The notes beneath the pieces are model-generated. The model saw only the letters and a list, made by a program, of their open reading frames with translations. It searched no databases and was not told where the DNA came from. DNA of 47,399 bases from Christensenellaceae bacterium (GTDB lineage Bacteria > Bacillota > Clostridia > Christensenellales > UBA1242): the NCBI GenBank assembly GCA_031262595.1, contig JAISHI010000019.1, forward strand, positions 1 to 47,399, written 5' to 3'. Position numbers and translations under genes: made by a program. This document shows, piece after piece, positions 32,912-41,596 of this stretch; position 1 is the stretch's first letter; every line of letters starts with the position of its first letter.

Positions 32912-33730
32912 TTATTTTAATTTCTTAGAACGCTCTTTCTCTAACTCTTTTGTGCTTTTTGTTGGTGTTGGGAGTTCTTCTGGCATTGGATTGCCTGCTT
33001 CCGTCATAGCCTTGCGAACAATTTTCCCAACGCGATAGTGCGTTTCGTTCGCCTCGTTAGGACTAGCGATATTATTCCTCTTCATAACGTCTTCCGTTTG
33101 CGTTATGCGAAATAAGTTGGCGGCGAGTTCCAAACTGCCCATATAATCGAGTATGCTCTCTTTTTCGCCGTCAATGCCCTTGCGTTCCGCAATATCTTTC
33201 GCCGTTTCGCCTGCGTATAACCCTTTATATCCGTAATCTTGAAAGACTGCGTATTCTTTATTTGTAATTATGCCTGCGTTTTTGGCGGCCTCGGCAAGCA
33301 GCATATTCTTTTGTTTAATATCGCCACGAATAAAAAGCCGCTTACTATCTTCGTCAAGTTGCGCGAAGAGTTCGTTAAATTCTTGTTGCCTTGTTTTTAC
33401 CGCGAAATAAGTTTGCCCAAGCGCAATCACCTCTTTCCTTGGGTCGCCGTTCATAACGATTAGATAACAAGCGTATCGCGTTAATTTATAATCTTTAATT
33501 TTACGTCGGGTGCCACTGCCTATGTCGACCATTTTGTTGACCTCAACAAAATGGTCGCTGACCTCATGCCCGCTTATTTGACACGCGATTTTTGCAGTGT
33601 TAAGAACTTTTTTAAAATTTCGCCATTCTTTATACTGCAAACATACTTGCAACTCCCTTGCATGCCAAAATTCGGTTCCATCGTCATCGTTCTGTTTAAT
33701 CTCTTCAAAACTTTTGTATTTGATATTCAT
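32912..33730 (-). CDS. dinD: DinD-like DNA-damage-inducible protein (copy 2)
   Basis: This 272-residue copy is close to E. coli DinD in length and order: FWHARELQVCLQYKEWRNFKK, VSDHFVEVNKMVDIGSG, LTRYACYLIVMNGDPRKEVIALGQTYFAVKTRQQEF, GYKGLYAGETAKDIAERKGI and MPEELPTPTKSTKELEKE. It lacks the 18-residue insert of copy 1 but carries a 15-base-arm inverted repeat at the matching place. TTGACA (33760-33765) and CATGAT (33737-33742) end 6 bases before the ATG; the -35 touches the lepA stop region. Two divergent paralogues within 23 kb suggest separate acquisitions. Confidence 0.9.
   Translation of the reverse strand: MNIKYKSFEEIKQNDDDGTEFWHARELQVCLQYKEWRNFKKVLNTAKIACQISGHEVSDHFVEVNKMVDIGSGTRRKIKDYKLTRYACYLIVMNGDPRKEVIALGQTYFAVKTRQQEFNELFAQLDEDSKRLFIRGDIKQKNMLLAEAAKNAGIITNKEYAVFQDYGYKGLYAGETAKDIAERKGIDGEKESILDYMGSLELAANLFRITQTEDVMKRNNIASPNEANETHYRVGKIVRKAMTEAGNPMPEELPTPTKSTKELEKERSKKLK
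33526..33557. repeat. Inverted repeat inside dinD copy 2
   Basis: Two perfect 15-base arms (33526-33540 and 33543-33557) are separated by CC; the core is GACCATTTTGTTGA / TCAACAAAATGGTC. On the coding strand it covers codons 58-69, SDHFVEVNKMVD. The same protein motif in copy 1 (HFREVTK) is also encoded by a perfect inverted repeat. Confidence 0.9.
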
Positions 33731-33766
33731 CAATAAATCATGACAATTCTTAAAAATCTTGTCAAA

Positions 33767-35560
33767 CTAAATCTTCAATATCGTTATGAACGCCTCGCTT
33801 GGAACTTCAACGGAACCTAGCGTTCGCATCTTCTTTTTGCCTTCTTTTTGCTTTTCGAGGAGTTTCATTTTCCGCGTTATATCGCCGCCATAACATTTCG
33901 CGAGAACGTCCTTGCGCATCGCCTTAACCGTTTCGCGCGCGATAACAGTATTCCCGATGCAAGCTTGGATTGGGATTTCAAACATTTGGCGCGGGATAAC
34001 CTCTTTAAGGCGCTCGGTTAGGTTCTTGCCCTTTTCGTATGCCCTATCTTTATGAACAATAATCGAAAGCGCGTCGCAAGTATCGCCATTTAACTTAACT
34101 TCGAGTTTAACGAGGTTCGAGCGGACATAGCCCGCGTCCTCGTAATCAAGGCTCGCGTAACCTCGGCTCGCTGACTTTAATAAATCGAAATAATCGTAAA
34201 CAATCTCATTCAGCGGCATCTTAAAATTTAAAACAACCCGCGATTCACCGGTATATTGCATATCAACGAAAACACCGCGTTTATTTGTCGATAAATCCAT
34301 AAGTGCGCCGATATATTCGGGCGGCGTGTAAACTTTTAAATCGACAATCGGCTCTTCTATATAATCTATCTCAACAACACTCGGCAAGTTCGACGGGTTC
34401 GAAATATCTAAAACATCGCCGCTGGTTTTATGAACCTTATAATTAACGCTCGGCGCGGTCGTTATGAGTTCTAACTTAAACTCGCGCTCTAAGCGTTCCG
34501 TTATGATTTCAAGGTGCAAAAGCCCTAAGAACCCAACGCGGAAACCGTAGCCTAACGCGTTGCTGGTTTCTTGCGAGAACTCTAAACTCGCGTCGTTTAG
34601 TTTAAGTTTTTCGAGCGCGTCTTTTAAGTCCATATAACGCGCGCCGTCAACAGGAAATATCCCCGAAAAAACAACAGGCTTTATCTCCTTATAACCGTCG
34701 AGCGCAACCGCGCAAGGCCTTTTCGCGTCGGTTATTGTATCCCCAACCTTAACTTCGCGAACGGTTTTAATCGACGCGCAAATATAACCGACGTCGCCCG
34801 CCGAGAGTTTCGCAACCGGCGATTGCTTCGGCGAAAAAATTCCAACCTCAACAACATCAAACGATTTTCCCGTTTGCATCATCTTAATTTTTGTTCCCGC
34901 CTCGATTTCGCCGTCAACAACGCGGATTAAACAAACCGCGCCTTTAAAATTATCATAATAACAATCGAAAATAAGGCATTTAAGAGGCGCGTCCTCGTCC
35001 CCACTCGGCGGCGGCAACAAGGCACAGATTTGTTCAAGAACTTCCTCAACGTTTTGTCCGCTTTTCGCCGAAATGCAAGGCGCTAGCGCGGATTCAATCC
35101 CGATAATTTCTTTAATTTCCGCCTTAACCTCTTCTGGGCGCGCGGCAGGCAAATCGATTTTGTTAATAACAGGCAAAACCTCGAGCCCGTTGTCAAGCGC
35201 TAAATATGCGTTCGCGAGCGTTTGTGCCTCAACCCCTTGCGCGGCGTCAACTATTAAAAGCGCGCCTTCGCAAGCCCTAAGCGAGCGCGAAACCTCATAC
35301 GTAAAGTCAACGTGCCCCGGCGTGTCGATTAAGTTAAGCGTATATCGCTCGCCGTTGTAATCATAAAACATCCGCGTCGGCGTCAACTTTATCGTTATGC
35401 CCCGTTCGCGCTCGATGTCCATGCTGTCTAAAAGTTGCTCCGCCATATCGCGCTTCGCAACGGTCCCCGTTTTTTCCAAAAGCCTATCCGCAAGCGTCGA
35501 CTTGCCGTGGTCAATATGCGCAACGATACAAAAGTTGCGTATATAATCTTGCCTACTCAA
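33767..35560 (-). CDS. lepA: Elongation factor 4 (LepA), TTG start
   Basis: LepA is a ribosomal GTPase related to EF-G. With the TTG at 35560 as start ([22 protein letters not shown]), the protein has 597 residues, like the E. coli enzyme (599), and begins as the family does. G1 is AHIDHGKST (14-22), G3 is [12 protein letters not shown] and G4 is NKIDLP. The C-terminus has the LepA-specific domain with [15 protein letters not shown]. The in-frame ATG at 35587 would add MRNHNGWWI, which has no counterpart in the family. GGGTGG lies just before the TTG and is part of a hairpin. Confidence 0.94.
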   Translation of the reverse strand: MSRQDYIRNFCIVAHIDHGKSTLADRLLEKTGTVAKRDMAEQLLDSMDIERERGITIKLTPTRMFYDYNGERYTLNLIDTPGHVDFTYEVSRSLRACEGALLIVDAAQGVEAQTLANAYLALDNGLEVLPVINKIDLPAARPEEVKAEIKEIIGIESALAPCISAKSGQNVEEVLEQICALLPPPSGDEDAPLKCLIFDCYYDNFKGAVCLIRVVDGEIEAGTKIKMMQTGKSFDVVEVGIFSPKQSPVAKLSAGDVGYICASIKTVREVKVGDTITDAKRPCAVALDGYKEIKPVVFSGIFPVDGARYMDLKDALEKLKLNDASLEFSQETSNALGYGFRVGFLGLLHLEIITERLEREFKLELITTAPSVNYKVHKTSGDVLDISNPSNLPSVVEIDYIEEPIVDLKVYTPPEYIGALMDLSTNKRGVFVDMQYTGESRVVLNFKMPLNEIVYDYFDLLKSASRGYASLDYEDAGYVRSNLVKLEVKLNGDTCDALSIIVHKDRAYEKGKNLTERLKEVIPRQMFEIPIQACIGNTVIARETVKAMRKDVLAKCYGGDITRKMKLLEKQKEGKKKMRTLGSVEVPSEAFITILKI

Positions 35561-35565
35561 AATCC

Positions 35566-35613
35566 ACCACCCGTTGTGGTTGCGCATAGGGGCGCACCAC
35601 TATATATTGTGGT
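35566..35613 (-). promoter_or_regulatory. Alternating hairpins in the lepA leader
   Basis: ACCAC and GTGGT alternate four times (35566-35570, 35576-35580, 35596-35600, 35609-35613). The possible stems are ACCAC/GTGGT at each neighbouring pair; the middle one, GTGGTTGCGC with GCGCACCAC, is the longest, with one bulge. The stems share arms and so exclude each other. The stem nearest the gene contains the probable ribosome binding site. The 178 bases from 35560 to 35737 hold no other gene. Confidence 0.5.
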
Positions 35614-35737
35614 CGCCAAATTAGTACACCAATCGTACACCACTTTGTTTTATTTTTCGTACTGCTCACAAGAAACATTTTACAGCAAAATTTGAAAAAA
35701 ACAACCATTACATCGCCTTTATTTGCCCCTCGAATCT

Positions 35738-36214
35738 TTAATTGACAATATGTAATGGCCCATTAAGTTTATTATTAACAATAATATCTTTCAATAAAGC
35801 AGGCTTCAAATCGATCGCCGCAATTTTTTCTACTGTCGCCCACCTTAATTCACATTCATGCGTTTCCCCGTTTATTTCTTCATTTCTTATTTCAGTTTCA
35901 AATGAAACATCGCCATTAGGTTTCGCCGTGTAGTAAAAAACTATTTCATGAAAACGCTCTTCGCCTTTATTATAAAAATGCTCATGGATACAAACGAGCC
36001 TTTCAATCGCAACATCAATGCCGACTTCTTCCTTGATTTCACGCAAAACAGCTTGCTCGCTCGTTTCGCCGATTTCTATATGACCCCCGACCATGTAATA
36101 ATATTCACACCCAACGCCTACCGGCCTGAGTATTAAATATCTTCCATCCTTCTCAATAATCGCGCGCGTGCGACAATGGAAACTAGCATTTTCATTTTTT
36201 ATTCGAATGTCCAT
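35738..36214 (-). CDS. Nudix hydrolase
   Basis: Nudix enzymes cleave nucleoside diphosphates linked to another moiety. The 158-residue protein has a full Nudix box, GGHIEIGETSEQAVLREIKEEVGI, at about residues 43-66. Around it are FHCRTRAIIEKDGRYLILRP and HEIVFYYTAKPNG, which fit the beta-rich fold. The substrate is not known. TTGATT (36244-36249), 17 bases, TACATA (36221-36226) ends 6 bases before the ATG. It marks the beginning of the accessory region. Confidence 0.9.
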   Translation of the reverse strand: MDIRIKNENASFHCRTRAIIEKDGRYLILRPVGVGCEYYYMVGGHIEIGETSEQAVLREIKEEVGIDVAIERLVCIHEHFYNKGEERFHEIVFYYTAKPNGDVSFETEIRNEEINGETHECELRWATVEKIAAIDLKPALLKDIIVNNKLNGPLHIVN

Positions 36215-36346
36215 ATTAAATATGTATCAAGATTTACGCTCTAAATCAACGCTTTGAATGACCGTCGCCCTAAGCCAATCTACGATTTATTATTCGATAT
36301 TGCATATAATTTCTTTTAATGCTAAAATGCAGGTAAGGAGGCAAAA

Positions 36347-37540
36347 ATGCCAAAGACAACAGCAACTTCAAGTGAGCTTGATACAGCAAGGAATTATTTA
36401 ATAAATAGCCAAGGTTATCAAAATTTTTCTAATGCTTTAGCAGATTGTAAAAGCAAAATTGAGCAGATTATTTCAGATGGAAGAACAAATGAAACCCAAA
36501 AGATAAAGTGCACAAGGCTCAAATATATTCTTGAACAAGTTGATTCTGTTATAAGACTGAATGGCAGCCCTTTTTTCATCACCGACAAAACTATTAGCGA
36601 TTTGCATACCGCGCTTACTGCGGTCGCGAGTGGTTTGGCACAATTTATGTCGTATAATATGAGCGATGCCTATTGGAATTCGATCAGCACACAAGAACAA
36701 TCAATATTGGACAAAACAGCAAATATAATGTCGCTTACTAATGCTCATCATACTCGTGGAAATTATTCCCAAATTTCAACAAGCCTAGATAGCGTAACCG
36801 CCGCCGCAAAAGGATATACCGATACCATTGCCGGATATAAAAATGAGATTGCTTCTTTGCAAAAACAAATTACCGAATCGAAAAACACACTTGAAAAATT
36901 ACAGATAGATATTAAAGAAGATGCCGCAAATAGATTCGGCGAACAAATCTCTGAATTTAATAAAATTAGCAATGATTATCAAGCTGAGTTCAATTTTCAA
37001 AAAGAGCAAGCGAACGAGATACTCTCTACTCTGGGCTTAAATGCCGACACCAGCAATTACCAAAACGCCGCGAAAGAGTTTGATAAAAAGGCGAAGCGAG
37101 CATACATATGGACATATATCTGTTTCGGCGTTGTTGTAATTTTACCCATTACTTTTTATGTTTTCATGTTTTTAACCCAAGTTAGCTTGGAGCATTGGTG
37201 GCAATATCTTATTCCAATGGTCTCAACGATGCCGCTTTGGATCCTCGTCGCTTACTTATCAAGACAGGCCCACAAACAGTTTTATCTTGCGATGGCAAAC
37301 AGGAAAACCGCCCTCGAATTGGCTACACTAAAACCATGGCTGAATTCTATTGATGACGACAATGCCGACGATGTTACAAGAAATGATATATTAAAATCAT
37401 ACGCACAGAAATTATTTATAGATTCAAAACTCTGGGTTGAACTGAAAGATGATAAAGGTGTTCGCAATCCAATCCAAATCACAGCTGAAATGGTTGCAGA
37501 TGCCTTAACGATAATTATCAATAAACAAAAGAGTAAATAA
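36347..37540 (+). CDS. Coiled-coil protein with two membrane helices, function unknown
   Basis: The 397-residue protein has a helical N-terminal half with a coiled coil (about 155-235, GYKNEIASLQKQITESKNTLEKLQ...), then two membrane helices at about 262-282 and 292-311 (YICFGVVVILPITFYVFMFL; LIPMVSTMPLWILVAYLS), and a C-terminal soluble helical part. This layout recalls DUF6161-type and related membrane effectors of phage defence, but no diagnostic motif confirms it. TAAGGAGGCAAAA precedes the ATG. AT-rich codon use contrasts with the backbone. Confidence 0.6.
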   Translation: MPKTTATSSELDTARNYLINSQGYQNFSNALADCKSKIEQIISDGRTNETQKIKCTRLKYILEQVDSVIRLNGSPFFITDKTISDLHTALTAVASGLAQFMSYNMSDAYWNSISTQEQSILDKTANIMSLTNAHHTRGNYSQISTSLDSVTAAAKGYTDTIAGYKNEIASLQKQITESKNTLEKLQIDIKEDAANRFGEQISEFNKISNDYQAEFNFQKEQANEILSTLGLNADTSNYQNAAKEFDKKAKRAYIWTYICFGVVVILPITFYVFMFLTQVSLEHWWQYLIPMVSTMPLWILVAYLSRQAHKQFYLAMANRKTALELATLKPWLNSIDDDNADDVTRNDILKSYAQKLFIDSKLWVELKDDKGVRNPIQITAEMVADALTIIINKQKSK

Positions 37541-37625
37541 ATCACCTCATATTTGCCGCTCGGCGTATTTCGTTAGCAGAAAATCCAAGCCGCCGTCAAC
37601 GGCAAAAATTATTACATAAGAATCG

Positions 37626-37655
37626 TATTGCATTTAACCGAATGCAATATTTTTT
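37626..37655 (+). terminator. Terminator after the coiled-coil membrane gene
   Basis: TATTGCATT (37626-37634) pairs perfectly with AATGCAATA (37641-37649) around TAACCG and is followed by six T. The remaining bases between 37541 and 37756 show only a weak TTGACT near 37682 as a possible promoter for the next cluster. Confidence 0.75.
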
Positions 37656-37756
37656 GCTGTAATTAACACGAATTATATGGGCGTTGACTGCGGTTGGCTT
37701 TCCTGCTTTTGTTTGTTTCGCCGAGAGGCAAATATGCAATAAAAGGAGGAAACGAA

Positions 37757-38005
37757 ATGAACGAGGAATGGAGAAAGTATTACTTGCGTGAGTTTTCGTA
37801 TCACGATGGCACGCACGACATTACTTTAAACATCGTTGATATCGATTTTGACCGCAAGGAAATTAAGGTTGCGATCACCGACGAAGGTAAGATAAGCGTT
37901 CTCGCGTTTGACTTGAAATCAGACGAGCAAGGGCGTTTATTTTTTGAATACGGCATTTGGCTAGACGAAATCGCCGTAAATGATTTTGAGAAAATCGAAA
38001 ATTAA
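37757..38005 (+). CDS. Small protein of a mobile-element cluster
   Basis: I do not recognise this 82-residue acidic protein with confidence. It looks beta-rich: YYLREFSYHDGTHDITLNIVDIDFDRKEIKVAITDEGKISVLAFDL and LFFEYGIWLDEIAVNDFEKIEN. The ATG at 37757 has AAAGGAGGAAACGAA upstream. It is the first gene of a six-gene run that includes pcfK- and pcfJ-like genes, so it is probably cargo of a conjugative or integrative element. Confidence 0.7.
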   Translation: MNEEWRKYYLREFSYHDGTHDITLNIVDIDFDRKEIKVAITDEGKISVLAFDLKSDEQGRLFFEYGIWLDEIAVNDFEKIEN

Positions 38006-38021
38006 AAAAGGAGAAAATTTT

Positions 38022-38240
38022 ATGAGAAAGAAACTTGATTGGTTTGATATTTTCAATTTGTGTATAACGAATAAAAATATATTGAGCCACGAAAACGGCG
38101 ACGGATACGACGAATTATTAGACAAAGCCGAGGACGGCATTACACAAGCCGAACTTGCGTCTGGTCTTAAACGATACTCGGATTTGAGTGAGGCGGAATT
38201 ATTTCGGATTGTCCGCCCGCTTTTTACGGAGGCAAAATAA
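38022..38240 (+). CDS. Small hypothetical protein of the pcfK/pcfJ cluster
   Basis: This 72-residue protein (MRKKLDWFDIFNLCITNKNIL...GYDELLDKAEDGITQAELASGLKRYSDLSEAELFRIVRPLFTEAK) is helical, acidic and soluble. AAAAAAGGAGAAAATTTT precedes the ATG at 38022. Its stop overlaps the next start (TAATG). I do not recognise a family. Confidence 0.65.
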   Translation: MRKKLDWFDIFNLCITNKNILSHENGDGYDELLDKAEDGITQAELASGLKRYSDLSEAELFRIVRPLFTEAK

Positions 38241-38593
38241 TGGGATATTGCAGCGATGTGCGAATTTTAATTCGCGAGAGCGACTTTAACGAGTTGCTCA
38301 TAAAACAAAAAGACAATTCGTTTATAACTTGCCTTGACGTAAAAGAAACCCGAATTGGTAAAGACGATGACGGCAACGATGTTAAATATACCTATTTCGG
38401 CTGGAACTGCGTGAAATATTACAGCGCCGAAACCGAGGCGATCGACGATTTCGTCAAAGAACTCGACGAGTATCATTATGTTCGCATCGGCGAGTCTTGG
38501 GATGACGTCGACGAGTATTACAACCTCAACCAAACCGACGTTCGAGGCATACAAGTGTGCCGTCATTTTGAGGACATGGAGGGAACGAAATGA
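38240..38593 (+). CDS. Hypothetical protein of the pcfK/pcfJ cluster
   Basis: The 117-residue protein begins MGYCSDVRILIRESDFNELL and has a central YFGWNCVKYYSAETEAIDDFVKELDEYHYVRIGE segment. It is acidic and probably an alpha/beta fold. It overlaps the genes on both sides by a few bases (TAATG upstream, ATGA-type downstream), so translation is coupled. Small proteins beginning MGYCSDV occur in phages and plasmids, but I cannot name a function. Confidence 0.7.
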   Translation: MGYCSDVRILIRESDFNELLIKQKDNSFITCLDVKETRIGKDDDGNDVKYTYFGWNCVKYYSAETEAIDDFVKELDEYHYVRIGESWDDVDEYYNLNQTDVRGIQVCRHFEDMEGTK

Positions 38594-39117
38594 ACCTAAA
38601 TTTATCCGCAGTTAAGGCGGAAGAAATAATTATTAAGGATTATTTAGAAAATAATGCTAGCGAGGTTTTAGCCGAGAAAATCAACAACGGCGTAAAAATC
38701 GTTAAAGACGGCAAGACACTCATCAACAAGAAAACCCTCGCAACCTTTATGAGTTATGCTTGCGAGGAAGCGCGCAAACAAGCCGAGAAAGGCGCGCGGT
38801 TCGCTGTCGTTAGCGACGGCGACGTCTTTATGTGGGCTGTCCACTATTTTGAGGAGGACAGCATCGAAGGCTCTCTCTATAACGAGGACGGCAGCGAATA
38901 CAAGCCGGTTGTGGCGACAAAACCAAAAGTCGAAACGCCAAAACCAAAAATTGAAGTACCGGCAGCACCTAAGACGATATCCATCTTTGATATGATGGAA
39001 GAAAGGAAAGTTGAGGACTTTAAACCCGTTGATGATGGGACAGAACCGCAACAAACTGCCGTGCCGCAATTCTTGTTTGACTTGTTCGGCGATGACTTAA
39101 AAGTTGAGGTGGATTAA
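38590..39117 (+). CDS. PcfK-like protein
   Basis: PcfK-like proteins accompany PcfJ in conjugative elements such as enterococcal pCF10; their molecular role is unclear. The 175-residue protein has the typical core: KKTLATFMSYACEEARKQAEKGARFAVVSDGDVFMWAVHYFEEDSIEG at about residues 47-94. A proline- and lysine-rich linker (PKVETPKPKIEVPAAPK) and an acidic tail with ISIFDMMEERK and FLFDLFGDDL follow. The stop is directly followed by the pcfJ ATG. Confidence 0.82.
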   Translation: MNLNLSAVKAEEIIIKDYLENNASEVLAEKINNGVKIVKDGKTLINKKTLATFMSYACEEARKQAEKGARFAVVSDGDVFMWAVHYFEEDSIEGSLYNEDGSEYKPVVATKPKVETPKPKIEVPAAPKTISIFDMMEERKVEDFKPVDDGTEPQQTAVPQFLFDLFGDDLKVEVD

Positions 39118-40422
39118 ATGAAACCGCGGCCAATACCTAAATATATTTTAAAACGATTGCATGAACTCGACATGAAAAACTGCCCCGATCAAAAGGGGCA
39201 ACCACGGTTCTATGCCTATCTTGCGAAAATCCGTGGCGAACTCGTAAAAATAACAGTCGCGTGCAAAAGTTATTACAAGAAATGGTATTGCAAGCAAGTC
39301 GCAATCCACGGAACGCGCTCCGCATATTGCCTAGCGAAAGATATTGACTACAAGTATTGCGTTGCTGGGTATCGCGTCGGTTGGCACGAAGAAGGACTTT
39401 GTAAATACGAAACCTATTACGAAAAGGGCTGGTTAAAATACGACTTTAAGTATTTCAATATTCCGCATACGACAATCGTCAACAAGGAATTCCTTGCTAC
39501 TTTTCCCGAAATCAAATACAGCGCGTGGCAATATTACGAGGGCGCTTGCATCATAAAATACTTGCGATTATGGGCAAAACATCCGCAAACCGAGTATTTG
39601 TTGAAATTTGGGCTACACAAAATCCACGACAGCATTACGATTTTGAAGTTAATCGCAAAAGACAAGCAGTTTTGTAAATTCTTGATCGCGAATAAAGACG
39701 CCATTATAATGAGCCATTATTATGTGCCCGTAATTATCGCGGGTTATAAAACTGAAAAAAGTTTGAATTACTTACAAAGTCGCGAGGAGTTCAAAAAGCG
39801 TTGCAAAAACGACCAAGGGCTTCAACGATTGGGGAAAATGTTCAATCGTGATTTGGAAAAGTTCTTTACCTATCTTGACGAGCAAAACACAAACGCGCGG
39901 AGTTATTTGGATTACTTGAATGCGTGCGAGTTTCTTGGCCTTAATATGAATTTGGCGAAACACCGCTTCCCGCACAACTTCCAGCGTTGGCACGATACGC
40001 GGATTGATGAGATGAACGCGCGAAAAGCGGAACTCGATGCCGAAAAGAAGGCGCAGCTATACGAACAATTTGGCATGGTCGCGAACAAGTATTTGCGGCT
40101 GCAAAAGAAAGGTTTATATGCAGTAATAATTGCGAAATCGCCCGCCGAGTTAATCCGCGAAGGCGCAGAGCTAAACCATTGCGTCGGGCGCGTGAATTAT
40201 GACCAAAAAATGGCGCGAGAAGAAACGCTTATCTTCTTTATCCGTTCCTTAAGCGAGCCCGATACGCCGTTTGTGACTTTGGAGTATTCGCCGCAATCGC
40301 GAAAAGTTTTACAGTGCTACGGAGTTAAAGATACCCGCCCAGACGAGAGCGTTTTAACTTTCGTAAATAACGATTGGCTGCCATACGCCAACAAACAATT
40401 AAAAAGGAGAAAAATATCATGA
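39118..40422 (+). CDS. PcfJ-like protein
   Basis: The 434-residue protein has the PcfJ signature in its last third: ELIREGAELNHCVGRVNYDQKMAREETLIFFIR, then PFVTLEYSPQSRKVLQCYGVKDTRPDESVLTFVNNDW. The N-terminal part is rich in K, Y and C and contains an AKIRGELVKITVACKSYYKKWYC stretch. PcfJ-like proteins are encoded by many plasmids, phages and integrative elements next to PcfK; their function is not established. Its stop overlaps the next ATG (ATGA). Confidence 0.85.
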   Translation: MKPRPIPKYILKRLHELDMKNCPDQKGQPRFYAYLAKIRGELVKITVACKSYYKKWYCKQVAIHGTRSAYCLAKDIDYKYCVAGYRVGWHEEGLCKYETYYEKGWLKYDFKYFNIPHTTIVNKEFLATFPEIKYSAWQYYEGACIIKYLRLWAKHPQTEYLLKFGLHKIHDSITILKLIAKDKQFCKFLIANKDAIIMSHYYVPVIIAGYKTEKSLNYLQSREEFKKRCKNDQGLQRLGKMFNRDLEKFFTYLDEQNTNARSYLDYLNACEFLGLNMNLAKHRFPHNFQRWHDTRIDEMNARKAELDAEKKAQLYEQFGMVANKYLRLQKKGLYAVIIAKSPAELIREGAELNHCVGRVNYDQKMAREETLIFFIRSLSEPDTPFVTLEYSPQSRKVLQCYGVKDTRPDESVLTFVNNDWLPYANKQLKRRKIS

Positions 40423-40640
40423 ACTATTTTAGAATAACCGCGCATTACCCCACGGAAAACACCACAATCATAATCGACAGCAACGGCAAGTTTGAGCATC
40501 TATGGCAATTCAGTTCCGCCCTGATGGCAAAAGGGTTTAACATCATCGAGGTGTCAAAAGGCGAAAACTTATCGAACCCCGAAATAAGAAAAGCCGAAAT
40601 TAGCGACAAATACATATTGCGGAAAGTCTCCAAAAACTAA
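40419..40640 (+). CDS. Small hypothetical protein after pcfJ
   Basis: The 73-residue protein (MNYFRITAHYPTENTTIIIDSNGKFEHLWQFSSALMAKGFNIIEVSKGENL...) has a beta-alpha-beta look. The ATG at 40419 overlaps the pcfJ stop and is preceded by AAAAAGGAGAAAA. Small proteins of this type often follow pcfJ in mobile elements; no function is known to me. Confidence 0.7.
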   Translation: MNYFRITAHYPTENTTIIIDSNGKFEHLWQFSSALMAKGFNIIEVSKGENLSNPEIRKAEISDKYILRKVSKN

Positions 40641-40681
40641 TATCAGTTTGTTGCAGCCGCAAGAGTATGGTATGATCACGC

Positions 40682-41209
40682 ATGGATAAATTAAAATTAG
40701 TTAAGCCGAGCGCCGAATACAAAGACGATATCGAAGATTTCAAAGCCAACATGGGCGGCTTCGTGCATGGCGTTGCGAGGCTGAACGAAATGTCTGTCGA
40801 TGAGTGGCTTGAATTTCTCAAAACGACGCCCGAAGGTTGGGTTCCAGCAACACAATTTATGACAATTCGCGAGCGCGACGGCAAGATTATCAGCATGATA
40901 AACTTGCGCCACGAGTTAAACGCAGACTTGCTTCATCACGGCGGGCATATCGGCTATATGGTTCGCCCCGATGAGCGGCGCAAGGGCTACAACAAAGAAC
41001 AAGTTCGGTTATGCTTGATTAAAGCCAAAGAAATGGGCATCGGAAAGTTGCTTATAACTTGTTTCAAATGGAACGAAGGTTCGCGCAAAACCATTCTCGC
41101 GAGCGGTGGTGTCTTTGAAAACGAAGTCGAAAAAGACGGCGAGATTTTCGAGCGCTATTGGATTGATTTAACTAATTCCGAGGGCGATTGTGGCAAGCAT
41201 ATTAAATAA
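40682..41209 (+). CDS. GNAT family N-acetyltransferase
   Basis: The 175-residue protein fits the GNAT fold: LVKPSAEYKDDIEDFKANM, MTIRERDGKIISMINLRHELNADLLHHGGHIGYMVRPDERRKGYNKEQVRLCL (acetyl-CoA-binding motif A, R-R-K-G-Y-N), LLITCFKWNEGSRKTILASGGVFENEV. It is close to the family members annotated as acetyltransferases of unknown substrate. TTGTTG (40648-40653), 17 bases, TATGAT (40671-40676) ends 5 bases before the ATG, so it is transcribed separately from the pcfJ cluster. Confidence 0.88.
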   Translation: MDKLKLVKPSAEYKDDIEDFKANMGGFVHGVARLNEMSVDEWLEFLKTTPEGWVPATQFMTIRERDGKIISMINLRHELNADLLHHGGHIGYMVRPDERRKGYNKEQVRLCLIKAKEMGIGKLLITCFKWNEGSRKTILASGGVFENEVEKDGEIFERYWIDLTNSEGDCGKHIK

Positions 41210-41221
41210 ACTCAACTGGAC

Positions 41222-41596
41222 TTACTTTAATAAATCCAAAGGCTCTCTTAAAATTACCGACTTAAAGAATTGCTCTTGAAAGTTTGTCAATTTTTTAATC
41301 TCTTCGTCAGTGAAATTCTCTCCGTTTGTAACTATTAATTTATCATCATTGTCATCCAAGCGATGAATCATTGCGACAGTTTGCCCTTCGTACATTTTCA
41401 ACGGCTCATCTATGCCTAAAACATATGCATCTAATCCGCCACCATCCGCCGCTTTTGTATCTGGGACATATCCATAGTTTACTGGATAAACAAAACCGAA
41501 CTTGGGATGTTTAGAGCCCAACGGCCTATCAATAACAACTGGGACAGTTTTACCAATAAACTGACTGCTGTCGTGTTCATCTTTTATTTCTTTCAT
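41222..41596 (-). CDS. Inorganic pyrophosphatase-like protein, last gene of the radical SAM operon
   Basis: The 124-residue protein is a short relative of family I soluble pyrophosphatase. It has HPKFGFVYPVNYGYVPDT (residues 30-47), then D51-x4-D56 in ADGGGLDAYVLG, and HRLDDNDDKLIV, matching the Asp and Lys residues that bind metal and PPi in the E. coli enzyme. It lacks about 50 residues compared with the normal enzyme, so it may act on a pathway-specific diphosphate. Its ATG overlaps the PHP gene stop (ATGA). Confidence 0.8.
   Translation of the reverse strand: MKEIKDEHDSSQFIGKTVPVVIDRPLGSKHPKFGFVYPVNYGYVPDTKAADGGGLDAYVLGIDEPLKMYEGQTVAMIHRLDDNDDKLIVTNGENFTDEEIKKLTNFQEQFFKSVILREPLDLLK

Noticed and set aside
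37541-37756. Possible small RNA or attachment site between the two accessory blocks
   Set aside because: Only a clear terminator is visible; no integrase, no flanking duplication and no conserved RNA fold could be recognised.
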